DNA from: Piezodorus guildinii
Lineage: Eukaryota; Arthropoda; Insecta; Hemiptera; Pentatomidae
DNA length: 64,000 nt
Direction of reading: 5' to 3'
Assembly: GCA_023052935.1 (NCBI GenBank)
Contig: CM041294.1
Coordinates: 21,414,635-21,478,634 of the forward strand
Shown here piece by piece: positions 10,055-21,309 of the stretch. The notes under the pieces are model-generated. The model had not been told where the DNA came from. It saw only the letters and a program-made list of their open reading frames with translations, and ran no database searches. Numbering within the stretch: position 1 is the first letter of the stretch; each line of letters begins with the position of its first letter. The translations under genes and the position numbers were made by a program.

Positions 10055-10666
10055 AGGCGTTCGGGGAAGGGAGTGTAATTGAACGGACCATTCGCCGTTG
10101 GTTTGATAAGTTTTCACCTGGGCATACCGACTTGAAAAACTTGCCCCGAGGAAGACCTCCGTCCATAATAGACAACGATGTCCTCGAACATACAGTAGAA
10201 GGAAACCTCTATCAAACCGTTAAAGGACTCTCAGCACAACTAAATGCAAGTGCATCTACCGTTTCCAGACAATTAAAGTGCATCGGGAAAGTAAAAAGCT
10301 CGATACATGGGTACCTCATGTTTCAAAACATACCGTAAAAAATTGAAAGAAGTGGGCTACGAAGTTCTTCCGCACCCACCATATTCTCCCGACTTGTCTC
10401 CAACAGATTATCACCTGTTCTGGAATTTAGACGACTTCGTCAAAGGAAACCTATTTAAAAATGATGATCAAGTGAAAAGTGCGTTTTCAGATTTTGTTTC
10501 ACTTCAAAGCTCAGAGTTTTTCAGTTCGGGAATAAAAATGTTGGTGTCACGTTGGGAAAAATGTGCAGAAAAAGAAGGTAAATACTTCGACTAAAATTAT
10601 CTTGTTTTCATATCGTATTTTTACTCTTTACTTTGAAAACGGAGATTTCATGTGACACAGCCCAAT
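10055..10666 (+). pseudogene. M1 mariner transposase remnant, copy a
   Basis: Mariner transposases bind the element ends and cut and paste it through a D,D34D catalytic triad. This copy starts inside the first helix-turn-helix (AFGEGSVIERTIRRWF), has the linker LPRGRPPSIIDNDVLEHTVE and the second helix-turn-helix (KGLSAQLNASASTVSRQLK). It then jumps, with a frameshift near 10310, to the C-terminal YSPDLSPTDYHLFW segment that carries the third Asp. It ends SRWEKCAEKEGKYFD. The middle with the first two Asp residues is deleted. The 3' terminal inverted repeat (aaaacggagatttcatgtga) ends at about 10665. The 5' terminus is missing. Confidence 0.88.
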
Positions 10667-10693
10667 ATATTATTTTTTAGTAGTTTTATTTTG

Positions 10694-10706
10694 TATTTTG
10701 TAATTC
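10694..10706. repeat. Target-site duplication of LINE-A, left copy
   Basis: The 13-bp tattttgtaattc is repeated exactly at 15363-15375 and defines the ends of LINE-A. Confidence 0.9.
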
Positions 10707-10866
10707 GAGCTGTTAACCCTTGTATTGTGAAGTTGCCAACAAATTTTGTCTTTAAGTTTTTCTGTTCTTTGACTGGTTATTTGCTGAATTTGTACAATGT
10801 GGTGTCCTGAAACAGTCAGGTGAGTTTGTTTTTTGTTTTTTTTAAGTGAAAAAGGACACTTTTGTC

Positions 10867-12513
10867 ATGAACGACCGTGCATTGCCCGGTACAAGTAACG
10901 GATCTACTGAAGCTGTAGTTTCTACCCTTTTGAAGAGAAAGTTAAGAAGTAACTCTAATGTTTCAAAACTAGATAGCCCTATTGAAAAGAAAAGTATGAA
11001 TTCCAAAGATTCCCAGATAAAAACCTCATCACTGAAAACTAACCAAATAAAAACACATGTTAATTTCAATAACCAACGTGCTTCAGAAAACAATGAAACA
11101 ACTCCAATTAATATCATAAATAATAGTTCTGGTATAACTATTTCTAGTTCTACTCCTCAACAAACAACTAATTCTCATATTACTAATAGTACTACGTCGA
11201 CCACTTTAAAGAGTATCCCTGCCATACCTGTAAGTAATATGTTTGAACCTCTATCCGCTGAAATAGAAGACGAAGAGAATGTAACGCCAGTTGTTCACAA
11301 GCCACCTCCAATAAAAATTAAAGGCGTACAAAATTTCCAGCTCTTTTGCCGAGACATCATTAGTTTAATAGGAGAAAACAATTTCGAATTTATTTCGAAT
11401 AAAAATATTATTACCTTAAAAACACAAAATAGTGATGCCTATAGAGCCAGTGTGCGATATCTAGAGAACAAAGGCTATAGTTTCCACACTTACCAACCAA
11501 GAGAAGATAAACCCTATCGATTCGTAATTAGGAATCTTCATCACACCACACCCCACGAGATGATTAAATATGACGTAGAGAGACAAGGATTTCGCATAAC
11601 AAATGTTTTACACCCCAGAACTAAAGAACCTCTGCCACTCTTTTTTGTCGACATCGAACCTGCTGCGAACTGTGCCGAAGTATTCAAAATTACGAATATA
11701 GCCTACACAAAGGTTAAAATTGAGGAACCTCATAAAAGAAGGGAGATTGTACAATGCATGAGGTGCCAACAATACGAACATACCAGAGCCTTTTGCCGCC
11801 ATATACCAAGATGTGTGAAGTGCGGTCAAGACCATCCCAGTGATAGATGCCAGAAGCCACGAGAAGAGCCCCCAGTCTGTGCGTTGTGCGGTGGCGCTCA
11901 CCCAGCGAACTACAGAGGATGCTCCGTACATCTCGAATTACAGAGAAGAAGACTCAACGTGCGAAGCCAGGGCGCTTGGAGGCGAGAAGTAACAGAAGTT
12001 CTGCCTCCAGAGGTGGGAGACAGACTTACTTACCCTCCTCTTGAAACAGAAGAACATCAGACGGTATGTAATAACCCTACTTACAACTACACATCACCAC
12101 AATATTCAATTTCTCAAAACACAACACCTCATTACGCAATACCTCAATTGGTAAGACATCAACATTCACCTCCTCTGCACCACACTACACCCCAAAATAC
12201 AACTCCTCAATACACGACTCCTCAACACACTAAACCCCAGTATACAGTACCTCAATACACTGCTCCGCAACACATAACACCTCAATCTACGAATATGTCC
12301 CCACCTTTTTCAACACCTCATCACACACAACCACCATTCATGCCTTCATCTCAGTCAAGACCTCATAACACATCATCTCATGCACAATCTACCACTCAAG
12401 ATTTCTCTTCACACTTCAATTCCTTTCTAAATGAATTTAAATCGATGATAAATCCACTCATAACTTTGCTCACCACGCTTGTTAATAAATTTATTCCAAA
12501 TGTCAGCCCTTAA
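10867..12513 (+). CDS. LINE-A ORF1, gag-like nucleic-acid-binding protein
   Basis: This 548-residue protein is expected to coat the element's RNA and act as chaperone during target-primed reverse transcription. I take the ATG at 10867; the open frame extends seven codons upstream without another ATG. The N-terminal 150 residues are Ser/Asn/Thr-rich and look disordered. A conserved core begins PPPIKIKGVQNFQLF and includes RFVIRNLHHTTPHEM. Three CCHC-type zinc knuckles follow at about residues 297-352 (CMRCQQYEHTRAFC, CVKCGQDHPSDRC, CALCGGAHPANYRGC). A Pro/Gln/Thr/His-rich tract with TPQ-type repeats covers about residues 395-500. A hydrophobic C terminus (FLNEFKSMINPLITLLTTLV) is conserved in LINE-C. 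The stop codon lies inside the start of ORF2. Confidence 0.93.
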   Translation: MNDRALPGTSNGSTEAVVSTLLKRKLRSNSNVSKLDSPIEKKSMNSKDSQIKTSSLKTNQIKTHVNFNNQRASENNETTPINIINNSSGITISSSTPQQTTNSHITNSTTSTTLKSIPAIPVSNMFEPLSAEIEDEENVTPVVHKPPPIKIKGVQNFQLFCRDIISLIGENNFEFISNKNIITLKTQNSDAYRASVRYLENKGYSFHTYQPREDKPYRFVIRNLHHTTPHEMIKYDVERQGFRITNVLHPRTKEPLPLFFVDIEPAANCAEVFKITNIAYTKVKIEEPHKRREIVQCMRCQQYEHTRAFCRHIPRCVKCGQDHPSDRCQKPREEPPVCALCGGAHPANYRGCSVHLELQRRRLNVRSQGAWRREVTEVLPPEVGDRLTYPPLETEEHQTVCNNPTYNYTSPQYSISQNTTPHYAIPQLVRHQHSPPLHHTTPQNTTPQYTTPQHTKPQYTVPQYTAPQHITPQSTNMSPPFSTPHHTQPPFMPSSQSRPHNTSSHAQSTTQDFSSHFNSFLNEFKSMINPLITLLTTLVNKFIPNVSP

Positions 12514-15202
12514 TTATATTAATCAACATTCACTAAAACTCCTCCTCTGGAATGCTAATGGTGCCCTACACCGAAGAAACGAACTTGACATATACTTGCA
12601 CGAACATGACATAGACATAGCACTGTTAACCGAAACTCACTTTATGAGGACCATACGATTTTATATACAGGGGTATATAGTGTACCGTGCTGATCATCCA
12701 AGCGGAGCTGCCCGTGGTGGCTCGGCAGTAGTTGTGAAACGAACATTGTATCACTATCCTCTACAAATGACAGCCTTACCTGAACTTCAATTATCAGCAA
12801 TCTCAGTCGAAATTGACCACACAACTATTTCTATCGCCAGTGCTTATTGTCCTCCGAGACAGAGACTTTCACAAGATATACTTACTGACGTATTTACTGT
12901 TTTGGGACCTAAATTTTTATGTGGCGGGGACTTTAACGCCAAACATCCTCGTTTCGGCAATAGGACTCAAAACCCTAGAGGAAATGTTCTTCTTAATACA
13001 TGTCTGAACCTTGACTGTGTCTTCATTCTACCACCAGAACCGACTTACTGGCCGACAGACATTAATCGACAGCCAGAACTACTGGACTTCTTTATCACTT
13101 CTCGCCTAAATACTCTACATCATCACATCACTATTGATAATGACCTTTCATCTGACCATTCTGCAGTTATGCTTTCTCTCTCTAGACACATCTTATCTAC
13201 AACCCACATGCCTACGTTAACTCCTGGACCAATATTAATTAGTCAATTTCTTAGTGCCATAAACAATAAAATTAACCTCAATACTAGCTTAAAGACTCAG
13301 GAAGACATCGACAATGCTGTAGATACACTTACTAAGACTATACAAAATGCTGCCTGGCAATCAGCACATAAACCAGTAACAGACAATAACAAACAGTATT
13401 TACCCCCTGAAATACGGTCACTAATGGTCGAAAAACGACGGGCTCTTAACCAATGGAAAAGATCTCGCTATCCTAGTGACAAACGATTACTTAACCAACT
13501 TACTAACAGACTGAGAAAACTTATACAACAATATAAACACGACATTTACAACACACATTTGAGTAACTTACAGACTAGTAACAATACTCTCTGGCAACAA
13601 ACACGAAAGATACTACATTATCACCATACAAAGAACCCTCTCCGTAAACCTGACAACACATGGGCTAGAAGTGATAAAGAAAAGGCAGACCTATTTGCTG
13701 CACATCTTACGGATGTATTTCATCCTCATGATGACTTGCTAGACCAACAGCACTGCTCAGACATCCAACAAATTCTCACTTATTCTCTTCCTCTTTCTCT
13801 ACCTCCACCTCCTATTACTCCTTCGGACGTAAAATTTTGCATTAAAAACATACCTCTTAGAAAAGCTCCTGGTTTTGACCTAATCACACCTAAAATTGTA
13901 CGACTTCTTCCTAAGAAAGCCATAATCTTCCTAACATCTATTTATAATTCTATCCTCCGACTTACTTACTTTCCTCTAGTATGGAAGTTTTCAATTATAA
14001 AGATGATTCCAAAGCCAAACAAACCGTTAGATCAAGTCACTTCATATAGACCAATTAGTTTATTACCGTTATTTTCCAAAATGTTTGAAAAAATATTATT
14101 AAAGCGACTATATCCTTTCTTAGATTCCAAATCCGTAATTCCTAACCACCAATTTGGCTTTAGACCTGCACATTCGACCATACAACAGTGCCATAGAGTT
14201 GTTGATTCGATTGCTGTGGCATTAGAAAAAAAAGAATTCTGTACAGCAGCATTTTTAGACGTCGCACAGGCATTTGATAAGGTGTGGCATGATGGCCTCC
14301 TCAGTAAAATCAAATCAATTTTACCGCATACTTATTATTTAATAATTAGGTCGTATCTTGAGGATAGGTTTTTTGTAGTCGACCAAGATGGTAAACATTC
14401 CGACTACTGTCGAGTTGGTGCGGGAGTTCCGCAAGGCAGCATTTTGGGTCCAGTTCTGTATACTATATACACTTCTGACATACCACAAACACCCGACACA
14501 TTACTTGCAACATACGCAGACGACACCGTGATACTCTCAACAAGTACTGATCCGACCATAGCCTCACACAATGTTCAAACTTACTTAAATTTACTTCAAG
14601 ATTGGCTTGATAAATGGCGTATTAAAATAAACATACAGAAATCAAGTCAAGTAACATTCACGCTTAGGCATTCTGATTGTCCTCCACTGACACTTTACAA
14701 TGTCCAGTTACCCAAACAAACACAAACAAAATACTTAGGACTCACAATGGATAGACGCCTGACATGGAAATCACACGTAACTATCTTAAAAAAAAGACTG
14801 AATCATCGACTATCAATACTTAGACGACTTCTTCACCATAAAAATAAATTATCACTAAGCAACAAAATCATTATATACAACATGCTACTTAAACCTATAT
14901 GGACGTACGGTACTCAGGTGTGGGGCTCATGCAAAAAATCACACTTGCAGACAATTCAAATCTTTCAATCTAAATTCCTCCGCTTCATCACTCACTGTCC
15001 CTTTTACGTAACCAACAAAGCATTACACAAAGACCTCAACATACCAATCGTAACGGATATCATTAAAAAATATTACAAACATTTTCACGACTCACTCGCT
15101 GGACATCCTAACCTACTGGTACAAACATTACTGACTGATACACTACCACAAAACCCACCAAGGAGACTGAAACGCCTCTGGAGCAGAGACCTACTTCTTT
15201 AG
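12500..15202 (+). CDS. LINE-A ORF2, endonuclease and reverse transcriptase
   Basis: This 900-residue polyprotein nicks target DNA and copies the element RNA in place. I use the ATG at 12500, which overlaps the ORF1 stop by 14 bases. The APE-type endonuclease occupies about residues 1-230, with LLLWNANGA, TETHF, CGGDFNAKH and SDHSAV (near residue 217) as catalytic-site motifs. The reverse transcriptase follows: SYRPISLLPLFSKMFEK, FGFRPAHST, AAFLDVAQAFDKVWHDGL, GVPQGSILGP and ATYADDTVIL, with the YADD box near residue 671. The C-terminal region (YLGLTMDRRLTWKSHV, LKPIWTYGTQVWGS) is typical of Jockey elements. There are no stops or frameshifts, so the protein may be functional. Confidence 0.95.
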   Translation: MSALNYINQHSLKLLLWNANGALHRRNELDIYLHEHDIDIALLTETHFMRTIRFYIQGYIVYRADHPSGAARGGSAVVVKRTLYHYPLQMTALPELQLSAISVEIDHTTISIASAYCPPRQRLSQDILTDVFTVLGPKFLCGGDFNAKHPRFGNRTQNPRGNVLLNTCLNLDCVFILPPEPTYWPTDINRQPELLDFFITSRLNTLHHHITIDNDLSSDHSAVMLSLSRHILSTTHMPTLTPGPILISQFLSAINNKINLNTSLKTQEDIDNAVDTLTKTIQNAAWQSAHKPVTDNNKQYLPPEIRSLMVEKRRALNQWKRSRYPSDKRLLNQLTNRLRKLIQQYKHDIYNTHLSNLQTSNNTLWQQTRKILHYHHTKNPLRKPDNTWARSDKEKADLFAAHLTDVFHPHDDLLDQQHCSDIQQILTYSLPLSLPPPPITPSDVKFCIKNIPLRKAPGFDLITPKIVRLLPKKAIIFLTSIYNSILRLTYFPLVWKFSIIKMIPKPNKPLDQVTSYRPISLLPLFSKMFEKILLKRLYPFLDSKSVIPNHQFGFRPAHSTIQQCHRVVDSIAVALEKKEFCTAAFLDVAQAFDKVWHDGLLSKIKSILPHTYYLIIRSYLEDRFFVVDQDGKHSDYCRVGAGVPQGSILGPVLYTIYTSDIPQTPDTLLATYADDTVILSTSTDPTIASHNVQTYLNLLQDWLDKWRIKINIQKSSQVTFTLRHSDCPPLTLYNVQLPKQTQTKYLGLTMDRRLTWKSHVTILKKRLNHRLSILRRLLHHKNKLSLSNKIIIYNMLLKPIWTYGTQVWGSCKKSHLQTIQIFQSKFLRFITHCPFYVTNKALHKDLNIPIVTDIIKKYYKHFHDSLAGHPNLLVQTLLTDTLPQNPPRRLKRLWSRDLLL

Positions 15203-15362
15203 CAGATCTTCCACGCCAAGGAGTGCCTTCACTGGGAGGTTTCTTCACTCACGAATTCATAAGAATCCTGAAGGAGGTTTTTCGTAATGGTCATCAGTGT
15301 TACAATATATGCCTAAAGGCATTTGTATATTACTTGTTGTCAAATAAATAAAATAAATAAAA

Positions 15363-15375
15363 TATTTTGTAATTC
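15363..15375. repeat. Target-site duplication of LINE-A, right copy
   Basis: Exact 13-bp repeat (tattttgtaattc) of 10694-10706. Confidence 0.9.
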
Positions 15376-15662
15376 AGGAGCAAATCCATTAGAACCTCTT
15401 ACAAGCTATTGTGTTGTTTGTGGTTTAGTATGCTTTCTTTATTTTATTGATATTGACGACTTGGATATTGTGCAAGGACTCTAATTTAAATTATGACACG
15501 GTAAATAAGTAAAAGTAAACAGCCTACTTTTTTTAAATTCACCCCCTCCTGAAGTATTTTTTTTTTTTTAAATACATTCGTTAGCCAAATTTTATACATT
15601 TTACTTAAACTAATTAGTATATATTATTATTTTAATAAAAAAATATAGTTTTGTGTACTCAC

Positions 15663-15789
15663 TGGGACTATGAGGTAAGTCCTGATCCTGTGATCTGCTA
15701 AGTATTGGTCCCTATCGCCTCCATTGCCTGGTTCCACGTCAAACTTGTCGTTAAGTTGCATCAATGTTGCTTCTGTGATGTGGACTCGA
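15663..15789 (-). CDS. Ac76E: Adenylyl cyclase exon: end of C1a catalytic domain
   Basis: The exon encodes GRVHITEATLMQLNDKFDVE followed by PGNGGDRDQYL and ends RIRTYLIVP. This is the C-terminal part of C1a: GRVHIT..TL..L...(Y/F).VE.G.G..RD.YL.....(I/V)(K/R)TYL(V/I) is conserved in all animal membrane cyclases. The acceptor is attcacag and the donor gtgagt. The first base completes a Gly codon from the exon at 21922-22080, restoring PGRVHI exactly. It exits in phase 0. Confidence 0.95.
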
Positions 15790-16054
15790 CTGTGAATAAA
15801 ACATCATTCATTATAACAAATAGGTTTTAACTAATCATCATTAGACGTTCGAGAGATTGGTAAATGTCAACAATTACGAATGTAATGGTCGGACTGATCT
15901 TCATATTTCAAATAATCATAATAAAACTTAAACTAGTTATGTAAGAGAGGAAAACAAAGATAGTTATTAAAGGTGAAATATTTTGGGAAAGGTAAGAGTT
16001 TTACCTATTCAAAGTACAGTTGCTTATGAATATTTTTTTTTATTTTTGGCTTGA

Positions 16055-16450
16055 TTTTTTTTATTCATGTAGAGAAACAACCCATTGGCTGCCTTCCAAG
16101 AAATATTTGAAATCAGAAGGTATTGCGGTCATCTTCTTCCAGACGCTTCGGAGGATCATCAGAAATTGAAGAAGTAGCAAGAATAGAAACTAGTGGGTTA
16201 GAGTAGAAATGAAGTTTGTTACCAAACAGCAACATTATGGTCATAATGGATGGGTTTATTCGTGACAAAGTAAGGAGCATTGAGGATTTTGCGATGGATT
16301 TTTGGGTGTAAGCTTTGGATATTAGAAGAATTTAATGATTTAGTAGAGCCCCAAACTCCAAATAAGTCTTATGATGAGCCTTTTTAGTTAAGTGGTAGGT
16401 TAGAGCGTCCGTCTAGTAAGTGTTGAATTCGCCGAAAATGGCAAAAAGAG
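16055..16450 (-). pseudogene. Decayed LINE-C 3' fragment
   Basis: The nucleotide sequence (gtcatcttcttccagacgcttcggag, agaatagaaactagtgggttagagt, aaggagcattgaggatttt) parallels the LINE-C copy at 8820-9170 with many indels. No open frame remains. It lies in the intron between two C1 exons. Confidence 0.7.
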
Positions 16451-17059
16451 TTTAAATTTTGTGTACTAATCAATCCATTTTAAAACGACAAATTTTAATT
16501 AATTTTTCGTGGATTTATATTTTTCCCCCACAATGCATTAATTAGATAGAGGAGAAATTGGTTTTAAAAAATCTCATTGGTTCATAAAGGAAAACTAACC
16601 TCAGCTTTTATTTTTATTTTTTACTTTATTTTTTTTTCATTAATCTTCTTTCTGTTAATATTTCAATCTTGAGAACACAGCCTTTTAATGTATGAATTTC
16701 AAAAAATCCAGTATTCGCGATATTGAAAGGATAATGTCTCAAAAGGGACTGAGTGAAAAGGTATGAAACTAATACAGATTACACCTCTGTATCATGAGTT
16801 CATGTAATTAATTTGTTCTCGCCACGTAGGTAATTGTTGTAAGGACTAAAAACGTTGATAATACTTTTATCATTATACTGGTATTAGCTTCAGTAAAAGG
16901 TAGAGAATAACTGCCAGAAATGTGATGAAAAAAAAAAAAATCTTCTGTATAGTCTTCACGATTTACCTCATTTTGTCTTTATTTTATTTATTTGTATTAA
17001 TTTCTTTAATTATTATATTTCTTTTATTTTTTTGTTTAAATTTTTCACTTTGTATGTAA

Positions 17060-17395
17060 GAGGAGAACAAAACTTTAAAAAAAAAAAAAACCTGTACCAC
17101 TACAACCCATGAAGGGTCTTGGGCTCAGTACATATAGAGATTCGTACTGTTTCTAGGCAAACGGCAGTACATGAGGTGATTAGGCTTTAATCGCACTCAG
17201 CCGATAGGTTTTTTCCCAATTATTTTAGGTACCCAATTTAAAGAGGCTGGGTCTGCCCCAGGAGGGTCTCCATACCCTAGGGTCGCCCCCCGACTGAATT
17301 AACAGAATAAATAATATTCTGCCATAGCCGGGACTCGAACCCAGGACCGGAGCACCACAGACTAGCGCTCTATCCACTAGACCACGCCGCTCCCT
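17060..17395 (-). mobile_element. tRNA-derived SINE, family 2
   Basis: On the minus strand the head has a clear A box (GTGGTCTAGTGGATAGAGCG) and B box (GGTCCTGGGTTCGAGTCCCG) 30-odd bases downstream. A body of about 250 bp follows, ending in a poly(A) tract (poly(T) at 17078-17091 on the plus strand). The tRNA-like head does not form a complete cloverleaf because its 5' and 3' acceptor strands do not pair. It is therefore a SINE head and not a tRNA gene. Confidence 0.88.
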
Positions 17396-17399
17396 GAGA

Positions 17400-20300
17400 A
17401 CAATAACTTTAGAACCTTAAAACCTCTCGATTGGGCAGAATGTATTACATGGCAAAAATATTGGAATTATCACTCATTGTTTTATTAATTATTCTTTAAA
17501 TGTAAAACTATTTTAAATTAGCCATTATTATTTTTTTCTCAGTGATTAAAATACACACAATAATGACATCTCCGTTTATCCCTCTTTGGATCCGTCACAG
17601 ATTTAGAAGAGGTTTCTAAAATTTATTAGGCTTTAAGAGCGTTTGTCAATTCAGTATAAAGTAGTCAGAATTGACATACATATATTTTATTTATGAATAT
17701 AACATTAAATGGTCAATTCAAATTTTGCTAACAAATTATATTTTTATAAAGCTAAGTCGCCGGTACGAGTACTTCATGAAACTAATCCTATATAGTATTA
17801 TTAAACTTTAAAATATAGTCTTTGAGTGAATCCGGGGAACCTAAAAGCTTTATGAAGTTCAGTGACTTAAATTGTTAAAACGAATCCTTACGAATATTTT
17901 AGTCTTTTGTTATTTCTGGGATTTCTTACTCGAGTTGTTTTGATTTCATTAACTAGTCTATAAATATTTTGTTTTATGGTTTCTAACTCTTTATATCTGT
18001 ATTGGTTTTCGTACATAACTCCATGTTTACCACAAAAAATCCAACTCTGGGGAAAAAGGCAGAGGGAAAAAGGGAGTAAGACCATACTCTAATTGAAATT
18101 ATGGTCCCCTGGGTTCGTAGGTGTTGGAATTCAATGAAGATAAAGTATGAAACACTGTCCATATTAACTCAGATCATTGTTGGAAAAAATTTAATAGATA
18201 ACGTAATTCGAATGAGGGACGATTTCATTTGATATTCGTAAATAAATAATAAAATTTGTTGATTAATAAGATTTAATGATAAATTGAATTCATCTGTCAT
18301 ATTCAATCTTAGATTATTATTCAAATGGAAAATTATTCATCGGATAAAAATTGTTCGAATAAATAACAATTAGGCAAAACAAAAAAAATAAAAAAAAATT
18401 CCATAAATATCACAAATATTAATACAATAAAAAAAGTAAGAATTTTGTTATTGATATAAGTATTGCTAATAAATATGATAATTCGTCTCAATATAGTTAA
18501 TAATAATTTTATAATACCTTTTTAAGCCACATTCATACAATATTTACAAACTAATAAAAATAATACTACATAACTGTCGTCTTTTGACAGTGCTCTTTGG
18601 ATAGTGCCGGCATCTAGCGGTGATAAGTAGAACTATTTTTTTATTTCTTATTTTGTGCTGCTTTTTGCAGGTACACTATTAATAAAAACAATCCAGAAAG
18701 TCATAATTTTTTATCATTACTCTTTTTTCTTATCCATCAGATTTAACATTATTATTACACTTATTAATTTAACATCATTTTACGATCTTATATCAATAAA
18801 TTGAGAATATCAAATATCAGAAATCGTTATAAGTTAGAAAATATAAATAGTTAAAGTTGGGCACTATTCGAAGGAGAACTGACGGATAATGTATTTATTC
18901 ATTTTTCCTTTTATTTGTTGGAAGCTTGACACTTTTTTTCTTAGAAAGTGCATTTCAATATGGAATATAAAATCACCTTACACGTTAAGAGTTTATTTTA
19001 CCTTTGCAATTTTTTATTTTTATGGAAACTACGATAATCTTTGCCTTTTCGTAAATCTGGGAGGTGTATGGATCTAAGTATTTATTTAGCTTCTTTCTAA
19101 TTTTAAGTTTTGACATTTTTAAATTTATATTTTAATTTTGAATCCTTATACTTTACATCGTGTTTTGTTTCATAGGTATAATGTGTGTAGAATGGATCTA
19201 CAGGAGGAATGATATGAGTGACAAATATTTTTTAGATGGAATATTTTTTGGAGGGTTTTTAATACATTACTTTAACGATAACAGGCGTATGCAGAATAAA
19301 AATATGGAATATATAAGCGGTCAAATTTTAATTTAATTTAATTTACAAGCTAAAAAAAATGTAAAAGTCTTGAAGTATAAAACGTTTTGCTGAAGGTCTA
19401 ATTCAATATTAATGTAGGTGAATGAAACATGCTATGAAAGCAGAGCTGCTTGGTTGTGAGGGTTTAGTGTGAAATGACGCCGTCATATTAGTTAATTTGG
19501 GTGTCAGGTTGGGCTTTGTGTCCAGGTTAACGGACACTTCAATTAATAACAATTAAGTTTTAAGATAATTAATAGTTGTCTCTTCTCTACTCGCGATTCT
19601 TGGATTTTGATATGGTTTTTACTATCTTTTGCTGCATTATTTCCTGAAGTTTTAAAAGTAAAATACATTGAAATTTATCTTTTCTTTAGGCGAGGAATAT
19701 AAATTTTCAGTAACCAATAGATCAAAAAATTATTTCTGAAATATAAGTAGTAATACAGACGTATAATATACCGTTGGAAAGCTCAAGATTTTAGAAAAGT
19801 TAATATGCAATAAAATAAATTGTAAAAGTTAATACAAAGTAGTTGTGAGCCCAGAAACTTTTGAACGTACAATATATAAAGAGGGAGGGTCTGTTTAATG
19901 TTACCACCGTTGTACATTATCTTACAAATTATATTCTTCCATTTAGAACGCAAGATTTTAGAAACAATATTACGTAAAAAATCATAACTAAGTTGTTAAA
20001 ATAAATGACACTTTTTTATCTTCTCTAAATATATGATATAATACCGCAATTCTTGGTTTCTGCGAACGCCTTCTAAACAATTGTTCAGATTTCGATAAGG
20101 TTTATCATATCATATGGAGCATTCTTTCCATAAGGGTATTCTTCAGGTGGGAATTTTATGTTTTTAATTTAAAATTTGAATTTATGGTGTATGATGCAAG
20201 TTTTGCGTTGCACGCAACAGAGTTTTTAAATCGTAAAATTTAGCTACATTTTCGATTTATTTTGAACTTGCGCTATGGGCCAAGAATATGACTCACCAAA

Positions 20301-21240
20301 GATGAGTAGTTTTTACTTCGGAGGTGAATTATGTCTACTTTGAAAATCAAAGATTTTTCTTTTATATACCTTTCAAATACCCTTATTTATTTTACACCGG
20401 CATTATTATATTCAAAGTATTTTATTAAAAAGAATTTAGCAGGTTGGAAGTGACTGTTTTATTGAGAAACCATTAGTAGCAAACAAGAATTTAATATCTA
20501 CCTAGACGCTAATTACAAATCAATATCAATTTTCTTTTTAAAAAGGTTGTGTTCGGAAAATTACAAGCTGCCAAACCCAACGGCAATAAGTATTTTTACT
20601 TTAAAAGCCCAATAATTTATAGTACAAAATATGTACATCACTAGTTAAAATAAATAATGGGAAAATATCTCAACAAAAAAGATAAGTAAAATAGAATAAC
20701 TTAATCTTAAACGTTATTAAGATAATTAATATTAATTTAATAGAGAGATACACTTTATTAAACAAACAAGCGATGCTGCCCAACTTGATTGGGTTGCTAT
20801 TCAAACAGCCTACTTTTTTTTCCATATTGGACAATTTTTAGTAATAATATAATATAAATCATAACATACAATGAACAAAAAAACGAAATAGATTAAACAA
20901 TTTTTTTTTCCTTTAACTTTTTCTTTTTTTTTTACATTATTTTTTATTACAACATTTTTTAAAAATTATTTAACTCCTTTTATTCATTTTTTTTTTCTTT
21001 TAGGCTTTCCTTTTCTCGCTTATTTCTCATAACAATTTAAATACGTATATATTTGTATATGTATATATAAAAAAAAAGAAAAAAATCAAATATATAAATA
21101 AGATTCATCAATTATCATCAGCCATACTATACTCCGCTATCGAATCTCTAGCATATATAATTAAAATAACAAAGTAAAATATAATAATACTAACAAAGTA
21201 AAACATTAAAATATAAATAACTAATAATTAAGATAATTAT
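17400..21240. other. AT-rich intronic DNA, nothing recognised
   Basis: This 3.8-kb stretch lies between cyclase exons 15663-15789 and 21922-22080. The only open frames are short and look like chance. I see no conserved protein motif, tRNA-like promoter or element ends. It is the longest stretch in the window free of recognisable repeats. Confidence 0.5.
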
Positions 21241-21309
21241 GTTAATGGGAGAAGTTAGTTCAGGGTGCAGTCAAAAGAACACACAATTAAGATATAAACT
21301 TAATAAACT

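Larger units (their letters stand above)
10707..15362 (+). mobile_element. LINE-A: full-length Jockey-type non-LTR retrotransposon
   Basis: This 4656-bp element has a 160-bp 5' UTR, a gag-like ORF1, an endonuclease and reverse-transcriptase ORF2, a 3' UTR of about 160 bp and an (AAAT)n-like tail. Exact 13-bp duplications flank it. Both frames are open, there is no 5' truncation, and no RNase H domain follows the reverse transcriptase, which fits the Jockey group. It lies antisense to the cyclase gene, in the intron between the C1a-end exon and the C1b exon. Confidence 0.93.

Noticed and set aside
12642..14313. Antisense frames within LINE-A ORF2
   Set aside because: Short shadow frames with no homology. 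The plus-strand polyprotein explains the region.
17313..17395. Possible tRNA gene on the minus strand (strong A and B boxes)
   Set aside because: The 5' and 3' acceptor strands do not pair, and the homology continues into a 250-bp body with a poly(A) tail, so it is a SINE head.
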